A stretch of 64,000 nt of DNA. It comes from Vombatus ursinus. Lineage: Eukaryota; Chordata; Mammalia; Diprotodontia; Vombatidae. The notes beneath the pieces are model-generated. The model was not told the origin of the DNA. It saw nothing but the letters and a program-made list of their open reading frames with translations, and did not search any database. Numbering within the stretch: the first letter of the stretch is position 1; every line of letters starts with the position of its first letter. The DNA is taken from the NCBI RefSeq assembly GCF_900497805.2, contig NW_020954570.1:16531796-16595795 (forward strand), read 5' to 3'. A program made the position numbers and the translations under genes. Shown in pieces: positions 1 to 11,224 of the stretch.

Positions 1-410
1 AAAGAAGAATTAGAGCAAAAAGGAAAGAAAAAAACAAGAAAAAAACAAAAAAAGAGAAAATAGCATGTTTCAATCAGCATTCAGACTTAATTTTTCTTTC
101 TATGGATGTGGATAGTCTTCTGGAATTGTCTTAGGTCATTGCATTGCTCAGAAGAGCTAAGTCTAACAAAGTCAATCATCACACAATGTTGCTGTTACTG
201 TGTACAATGTTCTCCTGGTTCTGCTCATTTAACTCAGCATCAGTTCATACGGGTCTTTCCAGGTTTTTCTGAAATCTGCCTGCTCACCATTTCTTATAGA
301 ACAATATTATTTCATTACATTCATATATTACAACTTGCTCAGCCATTCCCTAATCATTGGGCATCCTTCTTAATTTCTAATTCTTTCATTTTTTTAGTAA
401 AGTTTGCATC
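1..410 (-). mobile_element. L1 LINE 3' end fragment, antisense
   Basis: This stretch matches, on the minus strand, the 3' UTR and last part of ORF2 of the L1 at 19283-23170. Shared words include TCTTTCCAGGTTTTTC, TTACTGTGTACAATGTTCTC and a block like the one at 19780-19850. It is a decayed fragment running off the left edge of the window, and it is more diverged than the copy at 19283. Confidence 0.75.
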
Positions 411-939
411 AAGGTTTTTGGGTGACAGGATGAGGGAATTTTTAGAGGTTTGAGGAGAGATGAAAAGGTTTAGAAGAGTTGCTCTGGGAAGTAGGATAGT
501 GAGTTAATGAGTGAGGTATAGAAGGATTGTTTAGAAGCTGTGGGGGCCAGGTTGAAATTATTTAGCATAACTTCATAGTAGACCCCATCAGAACACTTAC
601 ATGATTTTCTCCACCTTTTTTTTTCAGCAACATGTGTGTAGGAGCAAAGATGGGAAGATAGTCAGAGTGATCCAAGAATTGCTGTTAGAATTGCTGTTAG
701 TGAAAGGGAAAGAATTAAGGAATTGAGTGGAGTAGAGTTCACAGTGTTGAGGAAAAATAGAGTTTAGTATGGGGAAGCAGAGAGGGATAGAAAAACCAAT
801 AAACTGCAACCATTTAACAGATTTTCATAAGTCAATACCCTAAAGTACCTTTTTAAAATAAAATATAACTATTGTAATACCTTGTAAAACTGTACTTTAC
901 TTTTATCTATCATTAGCAAGAGTTTAGCTCTGACAAAAC
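411..939. other. No gene recognised
   Basis: I see no coding sequence or named repeat here. The plus strand is rich in GA (about 430-560 and 640-790), and short open frames on the opposite strand are by-products of that composition. Confidence 0.5.
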
Positions 940-1065
940 CTCATATAATTGTGGGAAGTCAATTCTCCTCGCTAAGCTTCAATTTCCTCACCTTTCAAGT
1001 GAGAATTGAAACAGATGACCCCTAATGAGGTCTCTTCTAGCTCTAACATTGTGTGAAAACAGTTA
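940..1065 (+). repeat. MIR-like CORE-SINE fragment
   Basis: The order 'GGGAAGTCAATTCTC ... CTTCAATTTCCTCA ... TGACCCCTAATGAGG ... TCTTCTAGCTCTAACATT' follows the middle and 3' part of MIR-type SINEs. No 5' tRNA-like head and no target duplication are visible, as expected for a very old copy. Confidence 0.5.
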
Positions 1066-1995
1066 TACTTTTTTTTTTTTGCAATTTCTGCTAAAATTGT
1101 TTTCCACTGAAAACTGTGGATTTCTTTTGTTGTCTTTGGGGTATCATTCATTACACTATTCTTGAAGCAGAAGCTCTTCCGACAGAAAAAAAAGCAATGC
1201 AGATTTTGCAAGTTTGTGGAAGGTCTGTGGACTAGGAAATTTTAAACTTTCAATTTAAACTGGTATCACACTTATCTTGTTAAACCATAGCAATAAAATG
1301 TGGAATTCATGTGTTGTCACATTGGGCATCTTAATCAGTTGCATACATCACATACATTAAAATAATGTGAAAAATGGTAAAACAAAATATATTTAGTGAA
1401 GTTTCAAATCCACACATCTATTCATGGAATGCTACTCACTATAAAGTGAACATGATTTTTGCTAGGCAAACCATGTGACACGATCATAGGATGTTCAGAT
1501 TCCTAAGATTATAACATATCATACTTATTGTGATTAAAGCCCTGCTGATATCTAGCAAAGAGACACAAATAGAATGAAAGAAACAAGATTAATTAGTAAC
1601 TAAAATGGACTTCATTTAGCTTATAATCTGTCACAGTGTGGTGTGGCTATTTGAAGCACTTGTATGTTTAAATTAGTGTTGAATAAAAGTGACTTGATGC
1701 AGAAACTGTGTGGATGATAGGCTTCTGTTGTGACATCTGCCAATAGTCCTGTGCCATAAGGATCAGATGGTTCTCTCACTCAAAGAAATGTTTAGGAAAT
1801 CTGTTGATCATTGCCTCTGTCTATCTACATTTAAAATCCTCAATTAAGTGGGGAAAAACTTAAAAACTGACAACTATAATTTGAGATATTCCCAATTACT
1901 TCACATTCTTTGTAAGCTATCATATTCCTGGAACAGATCTTTATAATCAATAGAATTGATTATAGTAGAATTGATTAGTAGAATTATTGAAGGCA
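1066..1995. other. No gene recognised
   Basis: AT-rich sequence with no supported gene or nameable repeat on either strand. Confidence 0.5.
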
Positions 1996-2190
1996 ATATG
2001 ATAAAATAAAGAGGGTTTTGAATTGGAGCATAAGAGACCTGGACTTTAATTCTTCTAATATTAACTAATTGTTTGAGCTTGGGCAAGTGCTTTCAAATCT
2101 CTGGTCTCAATTTCCTTATCTGTAAAATGTAAGATCTGGATAAGAGACTATCCAATGGGCCTCTCATATTAAAACATTCACAGAATCCTA
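1996..2190 (+). repeat. MIR-like CORE-SINE
   Basis: It contains 'GAGACCTGGACTTTAATTC', 'TTGAGCTTGGGCAAGTGC' and 'TTTCCTTATCTGTAAAATG' in MIR order. It is diverged and shows no target duplication. Confidence 0.6.
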
Positions 2191-2790
2191 ATATACACTT
2201 TTCAGGAAGACATTTGCTAACAACTTATATTTACCTTTATCTGATGATTGCTTAGGCAGTATGATGGCTTAGACAGAGAGTAGTCCAGTAGTTGAGAAAT
2301 AGGATAAAATAGTTTTAACCATTTTAGCCAATATTGTCTATGGAGGAGGTATACATAAAGTTTGAGTCAGAAATGTCCAGTTTCATAATAACTTCCCCCA
2401 GTGATGTTTACATTGTAATACCACTCCATAATGAAGAGAGAACAGAAACTGAATGAGAATAACTATGTAGTATCATCTAAAAATTGGAGGAGATCACAAA
2501 GGGTATAAGATCATACAAATATACATCTGACTCTGGAAGAAACCTTGGAAGTTACCATTCCAAATCACATATGAAGCAGCATCTCTTCTACCGTGTCTTT
2601 GACATGTCATTGGACATTTAGCCTATTCTTGAAGATGTCCAATGACCCACTTTTCACTTACGATCAATTGCAATTGGAAGTTTTCAATTATATGGAGTCA
2701 AAGTATTAATTTTAAAAAATTCCACTAGGTTATTCTTTGTCCTACTTTCTCAGACAAATCACAAAAAATCTAAACTTTTAAAAAGTTGTT
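2191..2790. other. Unassigned DNA with a possible ancient repeat
   Basis: About 2490-2700 resembles a common decayed mammalian repeat with phrases of the type 'CTTGAAGATGTCCAATGACC' and 'TTGGAAGTTTTC'. I cannot name the family with confidence. The rest shows nothing, and the block ends at the 5' end of HAL1 copy A. Confidence 0.3.
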
Positions 2791-3552
2791 GGGGGCGGAG
2801 CCAAGATGGTGGAGGGAAAGCAGTGACTGTCTTGATCTCTCTCCCAAAGCCCCCCAAATACCTAAAAAAGTAGCTCTAAATAAATTCTAAAGCAGCAGAA
2901 CCCACAAAAAGAAAGCGTGAAACAAATTTCCAGCCCAAGACAGCCTGGATTTTTGATGGGAAAGGTATATCACGCCAGGCAAGGAGAGGAGCGCAGTTTG
3001 GTGTGGGCGTGGAGCAGGTCTCAGAGGACTGAATTGCTGGCAGCTGTGGTGGTTTCCAGATTTCTCAACCCAGGAATACCAAAGACAATGTGGAAGGTTA
3101 GTGGGAAAAGTCTGTGACTGCGGTGAGAGAGGACCTAGGTCTTAGCTACCAAACTTGAGCAGGGCCAGGGGCAGCGACTGTTTGTTGAGCTTCTGGCCCA
3201 CAGACTGAGGGGAAATTGAGTGGCTGACCAGAGGCAGATTGCAAGGATCTCTTTGCCAGTGCTGAGGCAGGAATCTCTTGCTTTACCAATGCTTGGATCT
3301 GGGTCACAGTTCTGAGGAGTGGTCCTGGGGCTAGGAGGAATGCTGGTGTGGTGAAGCTTGTTGTGGCTATGGAGAGGAAACACCTCACCCCTTATCATAC
3401 CACCTTGGAAGAACTGAAAATTTACACATCCCTAGAAGAACCTCTGAAAACAGCTGTATAAACCCCTGAAGCTTGGGACAGTACACTCTTCACATTGGAA
3501 GCAGACTGTTACCTTAACAAAGAATTTAAAACTCAAGTAATTGGCCAGGATC
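2791..3552 (+). promoter_or_regulatory. HAL1 leader (5' UTR), type 2, copy A
   Basis: This is the 5' leader upstream of ORF1, where an L1-like internal promoter is expected. It shares with copies B, C and D the blocks 'AGCAGAACCCACAAAAA', 'CAGCTGTGGTGGTTTCCAG', 'CTCAACCCA' and 'GGGACAGTACA'. It differs entirely from the leader of copy G. Promoter activity is inferred from the family and not shown by a specific motif. Confidence 0.6.
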
Positions 3553-4636
3553 ATGAGTAAGCAGCGCAAAGAGTCAGACTATATTATGTTACTTTGGTGA
3601 CAAAGAAGATCAAAACATACAACCAGAAGAAGACAACAAAGCCAAAGCTCCTACATCCAAAGCCTCCAAGAAAAATATGAATCAGTCCCAGGCCTTGCAA
3701 GAGCTCAAAAGGGATTTTGAGAAACAAGTAAGAGAAGTAGAGGGAAAACTGAGAAGAGAAATGAAAGCGATGCAAGAAAATCATGAAAAACAAGTCAAAA
3801 GCTTGCTAAAGGAGACCTTAAAAAATGCTGAAGAATATAACACCTTAAAAAAAATAACCTAACCCAAATGATAAAAGAGGTCCAAAAAGCCATTGAGGAG
3901 AAGAATGCCATAAAAAGCAAAATTGACCAAATGGAAAAGGAAGTCCAAAAGATTGCTGAAGAAAATACTTCCTTAAAAATTAGAATAGAGCAATTGGAAG
4001 CCAGTGACTTTATGAGAAATCAAGACACTGTAAAACAAATCCAAAAGAATGAAAAATTAGAAAACAATGTGAAATATCTCATTGGAAAAAGCAACTGACC
4101 TGGAAAATAGATCCAGGAGAGAGAATTTAAAAATTATTGGGCTATCTGAAAGCCATGATCAAAAAAAGAGCCTAGACATCATCTTTTAAGAAATGATCAA
4201 GGAAAACTGTCCTGATAGTTTAGAACCACAGGGCAAAATAGAAATTGAAAGAATCCACCAATCTCCTCCTGAAAGAGATCCCCAAAGGACAACTCCTAGG
4301 AATATTGTAGCCAAATTCCAGAGTTCCCAGGTCAAGGAGAAAGTATTATAAGCAGCCAGAAAGAAACAATTCAAGTATTGTGGAAACACAATCAGGATAA
4401 CAGAAGATTTAGCTGCTTCTACATTAAGGGACTGCAGGGCATGGAATATAATATTCCAGAGAGCAAAGGAGATAGGATTACAACCAAGAATCACCTACCC
4501 AGCAAAACTGAGTATAATCCTGCAGGGGGGATGATGGTCATTCAGTGAAATAGAGGACTTTCAAGCATTCCTGATGAAAAGACCAGAGTTGAATAGAAAA
4601 TTTGACTTTCCACTACAAGACTCAGGTGGAACATGA
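3553..4636 (+). pseudogene. L1-type ORF1 relic (HAL1 copy A)
   Basis: ORF1 proteins of the L1 clade are nucleic-acid-binding trimers that coat the element RNA. The start ATG at 3553 reads MSKQ, matching copies C and D. The N-terminal half is heptad-rich coiled coil (for example ALQELKRDFEKQVREVEGKL from about 3690). Then come an RNA-binding core with ENRSRRENLKIIG (about 4104-4142) and a C-terminal domain with ITYPAKLSIIL (about 4491-4523). The TGA at 4634-4636 ends the frame. The reading frame is broken near the start, again near 3860, and at about 4092, where the run GGAAAAAGCAAC is one base longer than in copies B, D and G. There is also an in-frame TAA at about 4187. The copy is therefore dead. 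Confidence 0.85.
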
Positions 4637-5382
4637 AGAGGTAAACAGGAAAGAGAAATCATAAGAGACTTATTAAGGTTGAACTGTTTACATTCTTGCA
4701 TGGAAAGATGATATTTGTAACTCATGAGACTTTTGTCAGCCTTAGGGTAGTTGGAGGGAAAAATTATATGTATGTATAGATAGATAGATAGAGGGCACAG
4801 GGTGAGTTGAAGATGAAGGGGTCACATCTGGAGAATAAAATTAAGGGGTGAGAGAGGATTATATTAGGAGAAGGAGAAAGGGAAAGGTAGAACGGGGTAA
4901 ATTATCTCACAAAAAAAAACAGAAAAGAAAAGGCTCTTACAGTGGAGGGGAAATGGGGGAAGGTGAGAGGAAATGAGTGAATCTTATTCTCATAGGATTT
5001 GACTTAAGGAGGGAATAACATACACACTCAATTGGGTGTGGAAATCTGTCTTACCCTATAGGAAAATAAGGGGCATGGGGACAGGAGAGTAGGGGAATGA
5101 CAGAGAGGAGGGCAGATTGGAAAAGGGAGTAATCAGAAGCAAATACTTCTGAGGAGGGAGAGGGTCAAAAGAAAGAATAGAATAAATGGGTGGGTGGGAT
5201 AGGATTAAGGGAAATAGAGTTAGTTTTTCACAGCATGTCTACTATGGAAGTGTTTTGCATAACTGGACATATATAACCTATATTTAGTTGCTTGCCTTAT
5301 CAATGAGGGTGGGTGGGGAAGGAGGAAGGGAAAAAATTTGGAACCCAAAGTTTTAAAAACACATGTTTAAGAAATGTTTTCA

Positions 5383-5533
5383 GGGGCAGCTAGGTGGCGC
5401 AGTGGAAAGAGCATCAGTCCTGAAGTCAGGAAGACCTGAGTTCAAATCCGGCCTCAGACCAAACACTTGACACGTACTAGCTGTGTGACCTTGGACAAGT
5501 CACTTAACCTCAATTGCCTCACCAAAAAAAAAA
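5383..5533 (+). mobile_element. tRNA-derived SINE, short poly(A) type
   Basis: The head GGGGCAGCTAGGTGGCGCAG is followed by the B-box-like GAGTTCAAATCC, 'CTAGCTGTGTGACCTTGG', 'CAAGTCACTTAACC' and a poly(A) tail. An exact 10-bp target duplication AATGTTTTCA lies at 5373-5382 and 5534-5543. The SINE sits inside HAL1 copy A, so it is younger. The poly(A) tail suggests L1 mobilisation. Confidence 0.92.
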
Positions 5534-5696
5534 AATGTTTTCACATGCAACTGAGAAATAAGAAATATAGGAAATGGGGTACAGAAATCCATCCTGCCCT
5601 ATAGGAAAATTGGAGGGGAAGGGGATAAGAGAAGGGGGGGAGAGACAGAAGGGAAGGCAGACTAGGGGAAGGAGTATTTAGAATGCATGCCATCTT

Positions 5697-5721
5697 GGGG
5701 TGGGGGGAGGGGTGAGATGGG
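5697..5721 (+). other. G-quadruplex-like motif in HAL1 3' UTR, copy A
   Basis: Four G-runs with short loops (GGGG-T-GGGGGG-A-GGGG-TGAGAT-GGG) lie about 60 bases before the 3' end. The equivalent motif is present in copies C, D and G. Confidence 0.6.
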
Positions 5722-5799
5722 ATGAAAATTTGGAACTCAAAATCTTGTGGAAGTAAATGTTGAGAACAAAAAAAAATAAAAATTACCATTAAGAAAGTT

Positions 5800-7990
5800 A
5801 TTAAAAATTTGACAAATTTCAACATACACAAAAATATTAATATACAAAGAAGAGTAGGAAAGAAGGTGTATGCTGGCCCCTTCCATATCACCTCTAGAAT
5901 TTCCAGTATACTGTTAAAGTGCTTTCTTGACCTTTTCATACTCCTTTTATTCTTGTCTCAGTTTCCCTAACATGTTGATCTGTGTGGTGTTAAAGAACTC
6001 AGCTTGTAGTTCTTCTTGAAAATAGTAAGATATATTTCTAAAATTCTTGTTGCCAACTAAAGATAACTCCCTTAGTGTACTTTAGGTATCTTTGACATGG
6101 TACGAATGTATCCTGTAAGTATTACAAATGCTCAGAAATATTTTTCCTCTACTATTTTAGTAACCTTTGAAAGGGGAAGATGGGAGCTTTATGGTCAAGA
6201 AATGTCTGATTCTGTCTCTGAATTCTAGGTTTTGGTGTAAGTTGCCAAACCCACTTTTAGTAAGTGAATAGAATCTAACCTATTTAACACATTGAATCTT
6301 GTAGCCCATGCTGAGTACTCTGTATCTCTAGCTGATGCTAGATAAGCATTGCCTACATTTTTATCTAAATTCTCATTACTACAAACATAAAATTACATCT
6401 GGTTGGTGTGAGAAAGCTGTCATTAGATGCTTCACAAAGGAAATCAGTAGAAGGTTTTAATCTGTCCTCAAACATTGTAACTGACAAGGTGTTTTTAAGG
6501 AAGGACAATATACCTCTACTTATTAGAATTTATTTTTTCTTAAGATGTTGGGCTAGTAGCTTTTTTCAGAATAAAAATTGAGTTTTCTTTTAAATTTTTT
6601 ATACAGAGATTTGAAATGTCATTACCAAATCATTGAAGGTGCCACCTTCCATTTGCAGTATTTGAAAAATGAGAAAAGTTGATAAACCCTTTCACATATA
6701 TGTTATCTTTTTAAATGTTTCTTAAGGCTTTTTTCTCACTCTAGTACCAACATTTCAAACTACATATGTTTTATTTCCTCATTAGTCTGGGAATATACTA
6801 TGCATTAATTTTCTGATCAGACTTACACATGCTTTAAAGGCAGAGTATATTTGCTTTTTTTCACAGCATAAATTGTTGTGTAAGTTTCACAGTAGGAAAT
6901 GTGCCTCATCTATGAGGCTTTTCATCTTGTCTCTCTCTTTTTTAAATGGAGAAATAATTGCCTTAGTAATTTGCTTTGAATAGTCAATGTACATGCATGC
7001 CCTTTGATTCTAGGAGGTTGCTTGTTTGATTTATTTCTGGTTCTGGCTACTCTACTTTCTGCCATTACATTAATCCTCCTGATTCAGAGGGTTAATGGCA
7101 AGTATAGATATTCTGGCTCAGCAACAGGAGCTGCCAGGTAGTTTAGTGTGATAAAAATCAATGAAGAAGCCAGAAAATTGCTTCCAGCAGCTTTGATCTC
7201 CCAAAAGGCTAAGTGTATAAGTCACATGGAAGTAGTAGGGTCAGGCACCTGAGGGAACACTAAGAAATATAGAATAGAGTAAAGGAAGATAGAATGGTGC
7301 ATAGCTGACTTGAAAACATTATCAACCATTAAACCTATGTTTCCTATAAGAGTTTTAATCAAAGTCCAAAGGTAAGTGAAGTTCATATTATCAAAAATAT
7401 TTGACATGGGAATAATGTGATTGGCAAAGTGATGGATTAAAAGTTTACCATATACTTCCCCAACCTTAAATAATAATTAAAATAACAGAATATTCACCAA
7501 GAAGAGGAATAAACTGATTTCACAACAAAAGAAGACAGAAGCTGTGCACCAGGAATATATTGCAGAAGTTAAACACTTAAAGCTCCCACTCACCATACTC
7601 AGCCCAATCCTACAGCATGTGCTAGGCTTAGCTAATGCAAGCAATCTCACAGACTTGTTTCAAGGTTTGGCAGTGGAGATGCCTGAAAATTTAATTCATT
7701 GCAGTGACTCAATCTGAACCAACCTCCTCCCACACCACAGACTTCTGCCTAACCATATGAACTTTAGGAACTACAACTATGTGTGTGAATAGGATAAAGG
7801 ATTAGACAGAAAATACAACAGTGCAGAACTGGCTAAAGGGGAAGGGGATTCCTTGACTAAGAAAGGGAACTTAAAATCTGACTTGGGTTCATTCCTCTTC
7901 CAATAGAATTTACTCTAGTAAGGGCAATGGTTTGATTATTCCTCCCACAACCAACTGCAATGTAAGGAAATGAAAGCTTAATAACTTAAA
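5800..7990. other. No gene recognised
   Basis: About 2.2 kb of AT-rich DNA. I find no coding sequence, no recognisable repeat and no RNA gene. Short open frames (for example 7222-7407 on the minus strand) have no recognisable protein character. Confidence 0.5.
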
Positions 7991-7994
7991 GGGC

Positions 7995-8830
7995 TATATA
8001 GAGGTAGGAGGACAGGAATCACACCATCAGATTGGAAAAAATGACAAAAGAAGAAAATGATAAACATTGGAGAAGCTGTGTGGGGTATGTGTGTGTGTGT
8101 TTGTTAGTGTATGTATTTGAAAAAGGGAGAATGAAAGAGAGACAGACAGACATTAATAAGTGCTAATGGAACTATGGATTGGTTCAACCATTCTGAAAAT
8201 CTATTTGGACCTATACCCACAAAATTTCTAAATTGTGCATATCTTTTGACTCAGCTATACCACTACTAAGTCTATAACCCAAACATATGGAAGAAGAAAA
8301 GGACCTATAAGTACAAAAATATTTAGGGAAATTCTTCCAGTGTCTGGAAACTAATGGGGACTTCATCTTTTGAAGGAATATTTTAAAAAATTACGGCATA
8401 TGGATATGAAGAATTGTGATTGTGCCATGAGACATAATGAAATAACAGTTTCAGAGGAAATTGGGAATATGTATGTGAGCCAATGGAGAGTGAAGTGATC
8501 AGAACTAGCAGAAAAATTTATGCAATGATGACAATATTATAAGGAAAGAAAAAAAAACTTTTAAAGACAATCAGAATTCTGGGAAATGCAATGATAAATC
8601 TTGACTCCAGAAGACTGAAGATCAAACAATCCACCCACTTATTGCCAGAAAGTGGTTTGAAAATGTAAAATGAAACATACATTTTTGAAATGGGCATCAT
8701 GAAAAGTTGCTTTTCTGGACTATGCATGTTTGTTAGAGGGTTTTATTTTTCTTATTATAAGTGTTCAATTGACATGGCAGCAGGAAAGAATTAATAAACA
8801 TTTAAAATAAATGAATAAACATTAATTAGA
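7995..8830 (+). mobile_element. L1 LINE 3' fragment
   Basis: Decayed end of ORF2 plus 3' UTR. 'GATGATAAACATTGGAGAAGCTGTG' (positions about 8055-8080) is the CWRxCG region, and 'GGAACTATGGATTGGTTCAACC' lies in the segment equivalent to the end of ORF2 in the L1 at 19283. It also has 'GTGAAGTGATCAGAAC', typical of the L1 3' region. A short GT run occurs at about 8088-8110. It is plus-strand, 5'-truncated and old. Confidence 0.65.
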
Positions 8831-9214
8831 TAGTAAAAATATGAATAAAAGTAGGAGGCAAAGAATAAGGAGAGAAGACAGGGACATGGTACTGGCAATA
8901 TAAGAAAAAAAAGAGAGACAAGAAAATTCAAGAATAAATATTGAAGTTTATAAACCAACAGTAAGATTTATGAGGACAGAAGAAAACAGAAAAAAATTCT
9001 TAAAGGCCATAACAGAATGAACAAGTGTTAGGCCATGAAGGGGAATAAAACAAATATATTCAATGAACAGAATTCTGCAGATTCTCCAGAGATCATAAAA
9101 TGCCTTAAGAAATCCCAAATTCATTCAAAAGTTTTATATAAAATAAAAGAACTGTTTGAACTATAATTAGGTCAATCAAATCTCAGAGCTTTCAAATCAG
9201 ATTTATTGAAGGCA
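8831..9214. other. No gene recognised
   Basis: A-rich sequence with no supported feature. Confidence 0.45.
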
Positions 9215-9785
9215 CACAACAGAGTATTGTTGTTGGCTGTTCTTCATTCTCAAAGTGGACCAATGATATCACAAATGTAATATCTTGACTTTCACATGAA
9301 TTGGATTTAAGTGAGGCAGAGTCACACAAAATTGTCAGCCTTACTCTCTCCTCCAGAATCATTGAAGTCCAGTGGCAGGACAAAAGTCAATATGACTGGT
9401 ATTGGCTTGAGATTGCAGTGAATGAATGTGGTGTCTTCAATGTCTAACCAAGCTCTAAGTGCTCCACAGTAACTGTTTCCACCAGCTTCATATTCCATTC
9501 AGACAAATAGTTCACATACACCCATTCCACCAGGGGAAGTCTTTACATGCTTGGTGTAGATATCCCCTAAGTCACCTATGGGTTTGAGGCTCATTAGTTA
9601 CCTTGAACCTTATTTAGCCCCTCTGCCATGATGATTTACTGGGACGTGGCTGCTATGCATGCTACAGCTTTTTGGAGCTACAGGGGAGAGTTGAGTGGGA
9701 GGTGGACATAAAAGGTGGAAAGTAGCCCTGAAAAGGGCTTCATAGATCTCACAACAGAGTTACTAGTGTTCCCTGACACCCATAC
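9215..9785. repeat. Probable marsupial interspersed repeat, family not named
   Basis: This block is GC-richer than its surroundings and has a consistent, non-coding, repeat-like texture. Phrases such as CAAAGTGGACCAATGATATC and TCCACCAGGGGAAGTC resemble a repeat I associate with marsupial genomes. I cannot assign it to a named family, and no terminal repeats were found. Confidence 0.35.
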
Positions 9786-9799
9786 ATTGCAAATGAATA

Positions 9800-10107
9800 T
9801 GACAGATCTCTGGAGAAAAAACTGAATGAGAATAGAAAAGAGTACACATTTTTTCTCATCTGCACATGGCAGCTTTACAAAAATTTTCCATGTATTAGTG
9901 CAGAAAAACTTCACAAGCAAATGCAGAAAAGCAGAAATGTTATATCTACCCCTTTCAGACCATGGTACAATAAAAATTATATTGAATAAATGGCCTTGGC
10001 AACATAGATTAAAAATTAATTTGAAACTAAATAATCTAATCCTAAAGAATGAGATCAGAGAACAAATTATATAAAAATAATTTCATTAAAAATAATGATA
10101 ACAATGA

Positions 10108-10150
<43 letters not shown>

Positions 10151-10300
10151 AATTTGTGGAATGCAGCCAAAGCAGTAATTAGGGGAAACACTGTATCACT
10201 AAATGCTTACATCAATAAAAGAGAGAAAAGGCAGATCAACAAATTGAGTATACAACTAAAAATAAACTAGAAAAAAAGTAGGCTAGAATAAGGATCAAGG
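9800..10300 (+). mobile_element. L1 LINE ORF2 fragment (end of endonuclease and linker)
   Basis: Translation gives HFFSSAHGSFTKIFHVL and later LWNAAKAVIRGNTVSLNAY. These align with L1 ORF2 TFFSSAHGTFSKIDHIL and LWDAAKAVLRGKFIALQAH. The piece covers the end of the endonuclease domain and the start of the linker before the reverse transcriptase. A CT/TA microsatellite has expanded inside it, and the frame is broken. Confidence 0.8.
10110..10151 (+). repeat. (CT)n then (TA)n microsatellite
   Basis: About 30 bases of CT repeat pass directly into TA repeat, inside the L1 fragment. Confidence 0.95.
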
Positions 10301-10601
10301 AAAAATACATAACGAATGTATCAATAAATACCATAAATATACCAAAAAATACCATACCAAAATATCAATACTGAAAAATATATATCATAAAGATCTATAA
10401 TTTCTATAGGGAAGCTCAAAACACAAACACTGAAGAGACTGTCTTAAAAACATCTACAAGGGAAGCTTCAAAGAAAACTTCATTTTGGACAAATGCTTAA
10501 CAAGGATTCCTAGATAAGTAAAAGCAAGAATTTTAAAAAGTGTTAAATTATATTTTGAAAATTAAATGATTCTTTGCATTCTTTCCCCCTCTTCCCACAC
10601 A
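10301..10601. other. No gene recognised
   Basis: AT-rich sequence between the L1 fragment and the EIF4B retrocopy. The last bases (10581-10601) form a pyrimidine-rich tract ending CACAG. Confidence 0.45.
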
Positions 10602-11224
10602 GTGGCTACAGCTAAAAAGAATAAGAGAAAGAACCTTACCTTGACAGATTTCTTTCCTGAGAATGGTGATACTAGAGGTGGAGAAAGAACGTCTAGTGCT
10701 TTTCAGTGGTCAGGTGGGCTGATGACACTGATGACTTGGAAGGAGAGATTTCCCACACTTGGCATAGTAATGACAATGACATGCACAGGGCATCTCCAAT
10801 CAATCATTTCATCTGGCTCACTGCTCCATGGGCTTCTTTGAAAACCAATGTTGGGCGAAGCCATCTTCCCAAGTCACCACCCCACGCTGCTTTTCTTAGG
10901 GAGTTGGGGGGGGCTGTCCTATGGATATAATGAGTCCATCAAAGATTTCTTTAGAGAATTCAATATTTCTATGTTTGCCATGTGACTCAAGTAATCCAGA
11001 AAGGTTAAAGGGTTTTGGTTATGCCAAGTCTGAGCACGTAGATTCTCTGTTTAATGTTTTAAGCCTTAGTGAAATGTCTATATGCAACAGAAGGATACCA
11101 GTGGATGGTATTGATCAAGCATAAGATAAAGACTGAGAAAATCATCTTTTTTGGCTGTGAATTGGATTGAAATTGGGACTCTACCAAAGCCAACACAGAC
11201 TGGAAGGCTTGCCCTGCTATAGAC
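10602..11224 (+). pseudogene. EIF4B: EIF4B processed pseudogene, 5' part
   Basis: EIF4B is a translation initiation factor that stimulates the EIF4A helicase. Conceptual translation follows human EIF4B from its first residues through the RRM. Examples are LTLTDFF (human SLTDFL), WADDTDDLEGEIS (WADETDDLEGDVS), TWHSNDND (TWHSNDDD), HLPKSPPHAAFL (RLPKSPPYTAFL), SSNPERLKGFGYA (PSNPERLKGFGYA), and TKANTDWKACPAID (DKTDTDWRARPATD). The segments follow one another without introns, so this is a retrocopy. The initiator is GTG, not ATG. Frame changes occur between 10680 and 10720 and at about 10910-10930. Stops include the TAA just after the LSLSEMSICNRR-IPVDGIDQA segment. The copy stops at about 11224, well short of the full mRNA, and old L1 sequence follows. 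Confidence 0.88.

Larger units (their letters stand above)
2791..5783 (+). mobile_element. HAL1-type half-L1 retrotransposon, copy A
   Basis: This is a near full-length copy. It has a leader beginning GGGGGCGGAGCCAAGATGG (2791-3552), a decayed ORF1 (3553-4636), a GA-rich 3' UTR with a short GATA run at about 4780 and a G-rich block at 5697-5721, and an A-rich tail at about 5767-5783. No ORF2 lies between ORF1 and the tail, where an autonomous L1 would need several kilobases of endonuclease and reverse transcriptase sequence. A SINE interrupts the 3' UTR. The flanks TTAAAAAGTTGTT and TTAAGAAAGTTATT may be a diverged target-site duplication. The same parts in the same order recur in copies B-D. 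Confidence 0.85.

Noticed and set aside
4186-4494. A 102-codon minus-strand frame (MILGCNPISF...) that recurs in HAL1 copies at 18898-19206 and 34225-34560, and in antisense at 46741-46929 and 52888-53121
   Set aside because: It is the reverse strand of the ORF1 C-terminal domain. It recurs because the copies are homologous, and its changes do not preserve a protein better than chance.
5383-5450. Possible tRNA gene from A/B-box-like sequence in SINE heads
   Set aside because: The cloverleaf is degenerate and part of a dispersed SINE with a poly(A) tail and target duplication. The same holds at 13525, 32631 and 47446.
5541-5939. A 132-codon minus-strand frame, with a similar one at 35449-35868
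   Set aside because: It is the antisense of the GA-rich HAL1 3' UTR, giving a Ser/Pro/Phe-rich artefact.
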